64,000 nucleotides of DNA, from contig CM062815.1 in the NCBI GenBank assembly GCA_031772625.1, positions 915,832,979-915,896,978 on the forward strand. Direction: 5' to 3'. Every line of letters begins with the position of its first letter. Positions within the stretch are counted from its first letter, which is position 1. Of this stretch, positions 44,101-54,203 are shown piece after piece. The DNA comes from Pinus tabuliformis. Lineage: Eukaryota > Streptophyta > Pinopsida > Pinales > Pinaceae. A program made the translations under genes and the position numbers. A model generated the notes under the pieces. It was not told the DNA's origin, searched no databases, and was given only the letters and a program-made list of their open reading frames with translations.

Positions 44101-45407
44101 GTTTGGAACAGTTTGATTTCATCATCCTCATGATTTTCTTGTGTTAGGAAAACTTGACTTTCACCATCTAGACCCAATAAATTAATCTCAGGATCTTCAT
44201 TGGGCTCTATTGATGTGGAAGTTTCTGCATAATTTTCTTGGAAAGGGGGTCTTATGTCTTGGTCAGCACTGGTCTTGCCGACATTTGGGTTTTGATTTCT
44301 CCTAAAATTTGGATTCCTAGGAGGGTTGTTTTGTGGTGCTTCCCATGATGATTTTCTCTCAACCGATTCCACTCTATCCCCCAATCTTTTCATTCCATTG
44401 AGTATTGCATCTAGCTTCTGATCAAAGGCAGAGGGCTCCTCTTTGAAAGCAGTCCTCTTTTCCAACCTTGCCCTATTCCTTTTGGCAATTAGGTTGGCTT
44501 CCATTGTGACAGCAACCCTTTGGGCTTCTGCAAGGGATTTAGGATCTCTTTCCTTCAATTGATAGGCCATGTCAGGGTCAAAACCATCAGGGAATTTGTA
44601 CAAGGCTAAATCAGGAGGAGGTCTTAAATTTTGTGGAATTGCGTTATATACATTGTTAAATCTTGCACAATACTCCAAAACAGTCTCTTGGGGACCTCTT
44701 TTGATAGTGTCATATTCCCCAAGTATGTGCAAAGGATCTTTCTTCTTCTCCCATCTACTAGTAAAGGCTTGATACAGTTCATTAGGTGTTGTGATGGAGT
44801 TTGCATTCAGGGATCTAAACCAAGTTCTAACATCCCCAGTTAGGCTTTGAACAAACATCCTCATTCTGACACTGTCATCATCTATTTCATAGGTCTCAAA
44901 ATGGTCTTGCATCCTCTTAGCATGCTGGACAGCTGTCAGAGGGCCATTGGAGTCAAAATATGAAATTTTGGTTTGGTAATCTTGGGGTAGAGCTGCAGCA
45001 TTAGCTGGTATCTGCAAGGGTGCATATCTGTTAGCCATATTTACAGGGTTTAGAGGATTAACAGGGGCAGTTGGGATAAAAGGAACAGTAGGTACCACAG
45101 GGGTGACAAGTAGGGGTGAACCTAGAGTGTTGGTCAAGGGGATATGTACAGTGGATGAAGATGTGAGAGGGGGACTTTGAGATGCGGATGGTGAACTAGG
45201 GGAACTAGGGGTAGACCAGAAAAGGACCTTGCATGGGGTAGAGATAAGGTTAGGATGATCTGAGTCTGAGGTTAAGTCAGCAGGCTGCTCCTGCTTTTGC
45301 TGCCTCCTAATGTTTCTTGGGATGGTATTTGGATTATCAACAATGATGGGTGGATTAGGATCAGGATTTGCCCTAGTGTGCCGTGGATTTTTCTTGGGAG
45401 CCAGCTT
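41196..45407 (-). pseudogene. Tat gag, protease, extra RNase H and RT
   Basis: Open from 45407 (just after a TAG at 45408-45410) to a TAG at 41196. No ATG is found at the 5' end; the first in-frame ATG is near 45038 (MANRYAPLQ). Numbering residues from 45137: gag core about 55-225 (FVQSLTGDVRTWFRSL, EYCARFNNVYNAIP), no CCHC knuckle; protease DSGA 562-565; an RNase H of archaeal/plant type about 785-912 with D791, E830 and D854, but His904 where the fourth catalytic Asp is expected (NLHAHSLATFAS); a 27-bp x3 repeat in the linker; RT from about 1125 with YLDD in FLVIYLDDLTPFSKS. The gene is close to functional: one nonsense codon ends it early, inside RT. Confidence 0.9.
42162..42242 (-). repeat. 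27-bp x3 coding repeat between RNase H and RT
   Basis: TATTTGTGAT starts at 42162, 42189 and 42216 on the plus strand. It encodes a nine-residue repeat (ASQSQILDT form) in the linker between the extra RNase H and RT, in frame. Confidence 0.85.
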
Positions 45408-45654
45408 CTAACTGTTTTTTAGGATTTTGTAGGATTTTTTTTTTATATCTGCAAGGACTGGATGAAGATTTTGGAATGGTTATATATTCTTAGAGCTAAG
45501 ATGAAGATTCCCTAAACAAGCTCCTCCCTAAAGTTGTTAATGTGATACAGAAACAGATTAAAGGCCTCTTGACTGATTTCAGGCTTGATAGTAGCTATGG
45601 AAAATATATAGTAATTGAAAAATCTCAAGCACTTCCCAGTGGAGTCGCCAATTA
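45408..45654 (-). other. Tat leader with primer-binding site
   Basis: Between the 5' LTR and gag. Minus strand from 45650: TGGCGACTCCACTGGGAAG, four bases (TAAT) after the LTR end. It begins with TGG, the complement of the tRNA CCA end; sites of this form occur in Tat-group elements. I cannot name the tRNA with certainty; Arg is my guess. Confidence 0.8.
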
Positions 45655-46776
45655 TGTTAACACCCAAGTCGTTCCCTATGACTCCCAAGGGAATACGGCC
45701 GGGGTAACCACTAACCAATCTTTGGACGACAGTTTCTAGCCAAACTGTAGTCAGAGAGGGCTCTCTCTTTATGATTTATCTCTGTTTGTAATGATTTTTA
45801 GGCTAGCTATAAGTTCAGGTCTGTTTTGAGTTTTTTGCTTGGATGATAATTTCAATCAAGGTGCTTGTGTATTTTTCAAAGAGTTCTAGTCCATTGGGCT
45901 ATGGAGTCAGTGGTCCTTTAGATGCTTGATGTGTTGCTGTGATACTGTAGTGATGCTGCAGAGCCAGATTAGTGTCTGTGAAATAACGTTTGTAATAGTG
46001 ATGGAATGGAGTGTATCCAGTTAGTGCAAGGCAATTAAGAATCTTACAGTTTAACTGTTGGAGTAAGACAGTGAGAATATTGACCTAGGAGCATTTAAGA
46101 ATTTCTAGGTGATATTCATACATAAAGAATTAACCCTGAGGACAAACATTTACAGCAGCAAAAATTGAGCAAAAGGTGTAATAAAACAAATCTTGTACTA
46201 TTCTTTCTTTTTACTGCTAGCTTAGTGTGAAATAAGTTTGATTTGATCAACACAAGGAAAACAAGAACAGAGTTTTGAAGAAAACTTGTTATTTCGTCAG
46301 ACAGCACAGGAATTCTGCATCAACACATGGAGCATCCTTCAGACATCAAATAATTTCCGGAAATCACTGAGCTCATCCAGCCCTTTGTATTAGATAATTG
46401 AAAGTGTACAATACAAGTGTTCTCATAGAGAAAATTACCAACCCCTTATGAGTTACTCAGGGGAGTTTATATACAAAATTTACATCAAAAATATCAACGA
46501 AATGAGTTAATATCTCATTTATGATATGCTAATCTCTAAAATGCAGTAGCTGAAGGAGTGAATGCAGCCGAAATTCCTTTATGCTTCAGCTGTCAAATAG
46601 TCAGAAGATATTTGGTCTTTATGGCTGTTAGAGTCGGTTGGAGATGCGCTGTTCAAAACTTGGCTAGCTGTCATAGTCTTATGTGATGAGTCATTACTCA
46701 GCTGCTTTTTAAATGCTAACCCTTTTTTTGTTTGTCTTGTAGTGACCTGGAGCTGGCAGTGACCAAACAGTTGGAC

Positions 46777-49700
46777 TTACCGTGGCAAAATCTGAAGCAT
46801 GAACTGCCACCAATCCTCCTTAGGCATTTGATGCCTGCGTATTTTTATCAATGTTTCCTCTGCCTCTGTATGTTTGTAAATATTGGGAGGGGTCTCAACC
46901 AGGTGATTCACCTCATTCTCAATGTAGAACATGCCTTCAATTTTTTCATATAAACTCTGTCCTGTAGGAGGCCCTGCTGGTTCAGATGTACTGCCAGATG
47001 CAATAATCTGATTTTCAATAGTGGTTGCCATTCTATTGGCCATTTGATCTAGGGAGATCAGCTTTCCTGCACCACTTAGCAAGCTGGGCAGGCCTTTTGC
47101 TTGCAGCACTCCCATTTTGGCCTTGTATTCCTCCACATCTGCTTGCATTTCAAAAAATTTCCTCTCTACTGTTTGTATATAGTTTCTTAGAGTTAGTGCT
47201 TTTTTGGCAGAGAGGACAGCTTCTGTTCTGTTGGGAATGCCTATGGCTGCTAATTCTTCCCTTTCCTGTCTATTCAGGAAGTCTATCATCCTGTTGGCCT
47301 GTTCTGTTTTGTTACCTAGTACTGTCTTGGCCTTCTGAATTTCCGCTTGTGCTTAGCCCATCAAATCCATCTGCTCATGTATTATTTTTATTGACCTCCA
47401 CTGCTGTTTGATGGATTGGCAAATTTTAGCCCATAGCATTCTCTTTATGTCAGCCATAGCTGTCTCTAGATTCAACTCCTTTTCTAAGGCCTTTATCTTG
47501 TCTCTTTGGGCCTTTATTTCTCTGCCCTGTTCTGCTACCGTCATTTTGGAGTTGGTATACTTGGAGTCCAGTTCTGCCAATTTTTCCTTGGCCTTCTTTA
47601 TTTCGTCTGCTTGGAGCTCCATTGCTTTGACGGCCTTGGTCAATTCTTCTACACTTGGACTAGTATCTGGGGCTGCTGCTGTTCCTGCTGCTTCTGCTGT
47701 AGGGGGCACTGCTGCCCCTGAAGTTGCTGCTGTAGTTGATGTAGTTGGAGGAGCTTGGGAAGTGGAATCTGCTTGTTTTTCCTGTAATATTCCATCCAGC
47801 TCTTTCTCCAGTTCCCTAATCCTTTGGTCTTGCTGCATTAGGAGGTCTAGCTGGTCCTCAGCCCGTTTTTGCTTTTGGAGTTCTGCTGTTTGAGGGTGCT
47901 CTGTGGGCTGCAGCTTCAAACTCTTCTTCAATGCGTTCAAGTCATCATCTTTTTTCTTCATGAGGGCCTTTACACCCGTTGGATCACTAGGATCATGTCC
48001 TAGATCGATGATGATCTCCTCCAGGGACTTTATTCTGTTGTCTTTGGCTTGGGATGACAATCTCTCAAAATCCAACTGGGTGTTGGTGTTTTTTAGGGAC
48101 TCCTTCAGCTCATGGGCCAAGGTGGCCTTCTCTATTAGGGTCGTATAGACCATCTCTCCAGTTTGCCTGTGGAGTTCAATCTGGTCCATGGGATGTATAT
48201 CCCTGGCTAGGACCTCCACCCTTGTTTTTATGAAATCTGCAGGTGTCTTAGGCTCCGGCCCCATTGGCTTGAAGTGGCTCAGGAGCAGTCTCTCCTCCTG
48301 AATGTCATATACCGACAATAGTCTCTCTTGCTGGGCTGGTGTTGCATCTACGAATTTCTTGTAGACCTCGGCCCTTAGCAGCTCATTCTGATCTTTTATC
48401 TGTTTGAAAGAAGCCTTGGTGCTTTTGGGCTTCTTGGTCAGCTGGGAAGAGGAGGACACCTCTAAGCTGTGTTGTAAAGTTTTCTCCTGCTGAAAGGAGC
48501 TTGTACCTGTGTGTTGACTGCCCTCCTTGTCTTTTCTTTCACTATCCAAGACATCATCAGTAATGTCTTCCACCTCTGGGGAGTCTGCTCTTTGCCTTTT
48601 GGCTTCTGGCTGGTGGGAGGATCCACTGAGAGGAGTGGACTCTTCTATTTGTCTTTTAGTTCCCCTTTCCTCATGTGCTGGGGTCTGTAAGATTGGGGCA
48701 GTTACTGGCTCTTTTTGTGGAGGTGGAATTTGCAGTGTTGGAGCTGCTGGTAGCTGAGTCTGTGGAGGGACATTTTGCCCTTGTTGCTGTTCTTGTTGCT
48801 GCCCTGTTTGCTGCTCTGTTTGCTGCTCTGCTTCAAGGGCAGGCTTTTCTTTTGCTACCTCCTCTTCTGTACCCATTATACCATTGCCTTTATCTAACAC
48901 TGGTGCTGATGTAGAAGGTGCCTGTGGTGCAGTCTTTGTAGCCGAGGTCCCTTCTCATATTGCATAAGGCGGTCTGAAAGGTACCTGCTGCACATAGTCT
49001 AGGTCAATAGTCTTTTCAAGCTCCCTCCTACTCTTTAGCATTCTCTCTTCCTCAGTTAGATTTTCAACTAGAGTGTCCATCTGCCATTCTTGCAGGTTGG
49101 CATATTTTTCAATGTGAGGGTACTGGCAATGTTTAATGCATATCAGCCTATACTTGTTTCTTCTATCAGTGATGAAACCTTGAGGGTCATAATGGACCCA
49201 CCGAAAACTATAGGATAACTTGTATTTATCCTTGAGGATTAGGTCTGCCTCTTCCCACCCTTCTTTTTTGTTCATGATGAAGGGGTCCAACTCGTGTTTG
49301 AACTTGAGGTGGGCCTTCTTTTTGGCGCTGTGGAAATGGGTGAGGTCTGATTGAATCAACTGCCTGTAATATTCCAAGGAAAATAACCTCATCGGTACAT
49401 ATTTTGGGAGCCTGTATGGACAGAGCTCACAGCCATAAATCCTAATGACAGTATGGTTCTCATATAGGTACCAGTCACCTATTTTATATTTTCTAGAAAG
49501 CTACAGAGCCTTCTTTATCTCATTTGATACCCTGGGAGGAGGGGACTTCATTAACAGGCAAGAGACTGGGTATACAAATTGGTCAACAAATTCACAGTAA
49601 GTATAGGGTGAGTTTGTGACCTTATGAAAGACAGAGGTCCAGAAGATAACAGATCTTCTTTCCTCTTTCTGATCCAGCCTTCTGATGTAGCATGGGAAGG

Positions 49701-50457
49701 CTTCAGAGTGGTAGTACATGAATAGGTGGTAAATATAGGCTGAGTACCTGAAGACCCCCTGCCTGTCCACCTTGCTTAGCTGATCATGAATCTTATTGGC
49801 AATGAATTTAGCAAAGTTATATTTCCTGGCAGGGGGTTGGCGTGGGCTATATACAGATAGCAATACCAGCATTGTTTTGTCCACATGCTCACTGTTTTTG
49901 TATCCCAACACATAGGCAATCATGTCCAGTAAAAGCCTGCCTATATCATTGAAATGGATACCCAGGTAGGGAGGTGGCTCTGTAGGCTGGCACTCAGGTC
50001 TCATGAAATCTCTGGTGACCTTTTGAATCTCCTCACTGGTCATCTTTTCACCAGTCTCTATCAAATAGCTCAAGGAAAACGGGATTAGAAATTTTGTCTG
50101 ATCAAAATGTAACATCTTGTTGATAGACTCAGCATTAATGTAGAAAAGGATTCTTCCAGATGGAGTGCTAACAGTTCTGTGCTGCCCATTATAGTTTTCA
50201 GCACATAGGTGAATGATCTCAGGGAAGACATTTACAGCTGGGAGACAATAATATGGTAGGTTTGACTCCCATATCCCATGTGTGCCATGACCATCTTTAT
50301 AGTCCTCTCTCAACTGACTGAAAGTTTGCAAGAAGTCCCTGTTGCCCTCAAAGTCTTCAATAAGACAGTCTTTGTCAACTAATGGCAAGGCCTCCAGCTC
50401 TCTACTTGTTGGATTCAATGGAGTTACACTGAGGGATGAGGATGCAAAAGCAGCCAT
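46777..50457 (-). pseudogene. LTR-encoded ORF, 5' LTR copy (1226 codons, three stops)
   Basis: ATG at 50457 (MAAFASSSLSVTPLNPTSREL), same frame throughout to LQILPR at 46777; no frameshift. Stops: TAG at 49501 (shared with the other LTR; CAG is the likely ancestor, giving KALQLSRKYKIGDWY), TGA at 48955 (GGA in the other LTR) and TAA at 47353 (CAA in the other). Domain layout as in the other copy; here the first basic cluster reads KRQI instead of KRQR. Being in the 5' LTR, downstream of the promoter, this is the copy that would be translated from full-length RNA. Every private lesion is intact in the partner LTR, so the ancestral ORF was open except possibly at the shared TAG. Confidence 0.85.
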
Positions 50458-51090
50458 TGTAGAAATTGATTTGAAAATAAGGTGATGGCAATTGTTAGAC
50501 CAAGTCTGAAGTGTTTTTCTCAGTGAAAATGCATGTTGGTCTGTGCAGTTTGCTGCAACCTCTCAGGGACGTGAACTGCCAAGGGTAAGTTGCAGAGGTA
50601 ATGAGGTTTCTTTTGGTAAGAATGCAGCTGGCCTGTACTCGGCAAAAGGGAACAATGCCGAGCCCCTTGAGGACAATTTTATGGTTTCTGCCCGTGGAAT
50701 GACCGCTCTAATGTCGAATTATAGTTCAGGGGTGGTGCAGGTTGCTTGGGCTTACATTAGGTAACAAGCAGAGTTGAATTTAGGATTTTTACCAGTCTTT
50801 TAATGGTGAATTTACAGAGAATTGGAATGCATGGGCAAAAGTGGGGAAAACTGGTGAAATACCTGGAACACTAGCTTGGAAGCCTGCGAGCCGGGCTGTG
50901 GAGGCTTAATGCCGTCGAATTCTGGACTTGTAGCGGTCAAAATGTCGAATTTGATGGCTGGGGACAAATTTCGCGGCAGCTGGTTGACAACGGCTACTTC
51001 TTTTGCGCGTGAAAATGACCGAAAACGGCTCATTTGGTCGTTTATAACGTTAAATTTGGAAAAAGTATGCATTTGGCGCTTTCTGCCGAT

Positions 51091-51098
51091 GACGTCAT
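51091..51098 (-). promoter_or_regulatory. Single TGACGTCA box (5' LTR)
   Basis: Counterpart of the paired boxes at 37285-37303. Further TGACG cores lie at about 51120 and 51232-51242. Confidence 0.5.
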
Positions 51099-51618
51099 GG
51101 CGAGGCCCGGGTACGGAGGTGACGTGGCTGCTGAGGTGTGAGCCGGGTGGCAGGACATGGTGGCGGGTGAATAAGGTGGCAGGAGTACGTTGAGGATCAC
51201 ATGGCGCGGGGGTGTGCGAAAAGGTGCTACGTCAGGATGACGCAACGCTGACATAAGGGACAGCGGTATCGGAATAGTGGTAAGCGGGTTCCCCGCACCG
51301 CCTTTGCTGGTGAGTGGTATTGGGGAGGGGGGCTCCGAACAACCCTGGCGTTTGACACGCGTCCATGGTACGGAGCGGGAAACCACTTTCCCCAGACGCT
51401 AAAGGTCGGCAGGTCGGGGACGAAAATGACCGCCCACCGTTAGATCTGGGCGGCGGAGATCGGATGGCTGGCGGGTCCTCCGACGGATCGTGCAGGTTGG
51501 GGGGGGGCCCGCCGGCCCATTATAATATTCAATTTAATATTTCGGGCGGAGAACTATAGGAAAGGGGGTTTTTCATAGGTTTTGGGGATTTTCCGGGTTT
51601 TCAAGGGTTTGTCAAGGG

Positions 51619-51626
51619 TTTTTATA
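51619..51626 (-). promoter_or_regulatory. TATA box of 5' LTR
   Basis: Minus-strand TATAAAAA. A start near 51590 would make a U3 of about 1.06 kb. The site lies in a run of GGG/TTTT blocks on the plus strand (51560-51660). Confidence 0.5.
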
Positions 51627-52647
51627 AGAAAAAAGGGGTTTATAGGGGTGATTTTAGCAAGGAAGAAGAAGGGGTTTTTGTGTTTTTGAGAAAAGGGACG
51701 GTGAGGGCTGAGGGAAGAGGTTTCTGCTCATAACCAGAGGTTAGAGCAGCTCCAAGGTAGGGTTGACCACAGTCCCAGATGGACTAAAGTCTCCCTTGAC
51801 CATTTATTTGGCTATAGTGCCAAGAGGAGGATATGTACATAGTGCTGGGATTTATACACCTTAGTGTTATTTATAGTAGGGAAAGGGGGACATAGGGGAT
51901 TTAGATAGTAGAGTTAGTGGTTAAGATGTATGAGAGGGTAAATGAAGGGGAAACCACTAAGTTTATTTGAAATTTACTTAGTTTAGGGAGTAGATCAAAA
52001 TGAAAAGAATTTTAGACAGGAAATGTGGCTTTTAAATGAACAAGAACCAACATAAAACCTTAGAAATTTCTCATCAATCTCCATGGATGAAGGGATGTCA
52101 GTAATAAGAGTGGAAGGGGAATTTGGGCAATTAGACATGCTCCTTTGCCTTGCTTTTCTTATTTAACCAGCAAGATTCAATTTGAAATGAATACCACTTC
52201 TGCAACCCCATCTACTTACCCAGCTACTTTGCCTAGCATTTTTTATTTCTTCTTGGAGGGTGCACTTGGACTTGCAGACCCTTACTTGCCTTTTCTTTTA
52301 TTTGGCTTTTTCTTTTGTTTTTTCTATCTACTTCTACCCTTATTTCTTCCAAGGTCCCAGATTAAGCTATTGGGAGCCTTTTCTTCTCTACCTGAACTAC
52401 TTGTTTGCCAAGTTTAAACAGTTTGGACAGACTTCCTTCTCTAATCTACAACTGCAAATTTCAACCATGGAATGATCCAGATTAGACTGTTGGACCATCC
52501 ATTCAAAATTTTAAGTCCATACCAAGCTATAAGCACAGATTGGATTCTCTTGGAAATATGTGATCTTTGAATCATCAAAGCAGAGCATGTTTGGACCTTT
52601 CATAGCCAATCATGAAATATGAAACCTATTGGTATAGGTAGCTAACA

Positions 52648-52652
52648 GAAAG
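52648..52652. repeat. Target-site duplication GAAAG (right) of Tat element
   Basis: Directly follows GCTAACA; identical to 31817-31821. Confidence 0.95.
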
Positions 52653-53411
52653 CTTATTTTGGTTTTGAAAATAATTGTAAAACGACAAACCTCGTAATGT
52701 GGAATAGAAAGAAGTTCCTCTTTGAAAATTTAGTCACTCCGGTTATCTTATATGGATGTGAGGTTTGGGGTTGTATCATCTCTAGAGAATCGTGGAGAAA
52801 GATTGAGCAAATCCAGAGGCGTTTTATAATGTATAACCTCAAAATTAAAAGCAACACACCCTATCCTATTCTCCTTATAGAAGTGGGTCTTTCCCCTATC
52901 GAGAGCCTAGCTATGACTAGGCTTTTGTTGTACAATCACAAACTCAATAACATAGGATACCATAGACTTCCTAAGCTAGCTTCAAATTCCTGCCAAAACC
53001 ACCTAAGGCTCAAATGGGGTTGGTATAAAGACACGAGGGCTTGGTTAAACCATTGGGAGATCGACGAGAATGTTGCATTGTGGAACATTAATAACATTAA
53101 AAATATTGTTACTTCTAAGTTCAAAGAAAAAAAGTGGTATGAGAAAGATTTAATAGCTAAAAGAAAATTAAGATATTATAAGGAGGGCATCAACCCCACC
53201 CTAGAAGATCAAAAGTATCTCTGTGTTTTAACTAGCTCAAAGAAGAAAATTAATATAGGCAAGATTAGAACAAACTCTCATGAGCTCCATAGTGAAACGG
53301 GTCATTGGGCAGTTCTTAAAACACCATGGATGGAAAGGTTCTGCCATCTCTATGAGAATATGAACATCGAGGATGAAAATCACTTCCTCTTAGAGTGCCC
53401 CACGTACAACC

Positions 53412-53549
53412 ACATTAAATCTCAGTTTCAAAATCTTTGTTGTAATATTGACCTTTCTAGCCTTTTACGATGTCAAAATTACATTAAATCTCAGTTTCAA
53501 AATCTTTGTTGTAATATTGACCTTCCTAGCCTTTTACGATGTCAAAATT
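53412..53549 (+). repeat. 69-bp tandem duplication in LINE 3' end
   Basis: ACATTAAATCTCAGTTTCAA starts at 53412 and 53481. The units are almost identical. 69 bp is 23 codons, so the frame is kept. Confidence 0.9.
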
Positions 53550-53667
53550 ACAGTGAGCTCGGGAGGCTTCTCTCCATGCTTTTTGAGCATAGGAATAAAA
53601 TTTTAAATCAAATTAAATAATTAGTTTCTTTAGGTCCGATAGTGTGACCTCAATGGACGTTAACCAC

Positions 53668-53685
53668 CATCATCATCATCATCAT
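53668..53685 (+). repeat. (CAT)6 tail of LINE
   Basis: Six CAT units about 45 bp after the LINE stop, in the place where the 3' tail is expected. RTE-type LINEs often end in short tandem repeats rather than poly(A). Confidence 0.6.
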
Positions 53686-54165
53686 ATATCTATATATATA
53701 GTCACCAAATTATTTTACTTATAATATATTTTAATTTATTATATTAATAAATTAATTTTAATTTTTATAATATTTATATATTAGTATTTGTAAAATTAAA
53801 ATATTTTTTTTTCTAAAAATTATAATATATAAATTATTAATTTAATTTATGTTAATCTTATATAAATATATTTATATAAATGTACCTAACAAAAATTCTT
53901 TAAAATTTTATGCCTTATATAAATGTACCTAACAAAAATTCTTTAGAGTTTTATGCCTTATAAATTATATTAGAGAAAAATATTATTGAAAAAAAATCAT
54001 AAATGATCAAAATCTAAAATCCCAAAATTATTATTAATTTAACCAAATCATAATATTCACCTAATATTACTCCTCTTTCATATTAACCTCTCAACAGTAT
54101 ACCCCAGAGTTATTCACATTTGGCTGGTTTTAAAAGTTTTAAAATTATAGAATTATAATGAAAGG

Positions 54166-54203
<38 letters not shown>

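Larger units (their letters stand above)
31822..52647 (-). mobile_element. Tat-like Ty3 retrotransposon with 7-kb LTRs
   Basis: 20,826 bp, transcribed leftward. LTRs at 31822-38853 (7032 bp) and 45655-52647 (6993 bp) bound a 6801-bp internal region with gag-PR-RNase H-RT-RNase H-INT. Support: LTR ends TGTTAACACC...GCTAACA, GAAAG duplications on both sides, a primer-binding site 4 bases inside the 5' LTR, and the LINE frame that resumes exactly across the insertion point. Sampled stretches of the two LTRs differ by roughly 1.5-2.5%, with a few indels. The position of the extra RNase H and the lack of a CCHC knuckle in gag are consistent with the Tat group. LTRs carrying a 1200-codon ORF are, as far as I know, undescribed. 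Confidence 0.95.
45655..52647 (-). repeat. 5' LTR of Tat element, 6993 bp
   Basis: Ends TGTTAACACC...GTAGCTAACA. In transcription order: about 1.0 kb to a TATA box (51619-51626), a G/C-skewed and then GC-rich segment (about 51530 to 50870), the long ORF (50457-46777) and 1.1 kb to the primer-binding site. If transcription starts near the TATA box, the ORF lies in the R/U5 part of the RNA, upstream of gag. Confidence 0.95.
52648..53620 (+). pseudogene. LINE ORF, right half
   Basis: C-terminal part of the RTE-like LINE, resuming exactly where 31821 stopped: GGWK at the left end and AYFGFENN after the duplication are in frame. It reads LVTPVILYGCEVWG, SWRKIEQIQRRFI, NTPYPILLIEVGLSPIESLAM and KTPWMERFCHLYENMN, ending at TAA 53620. 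The open stretch is over 300 codons. The zinc-binding C-terminus reads CHLYENM...HFLLEC, with Tyr where copy 2 has Cys. A 69-bp in-frame duplication (53412, 53481) repeats 23 residues near the end. Confidence 0.9.
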
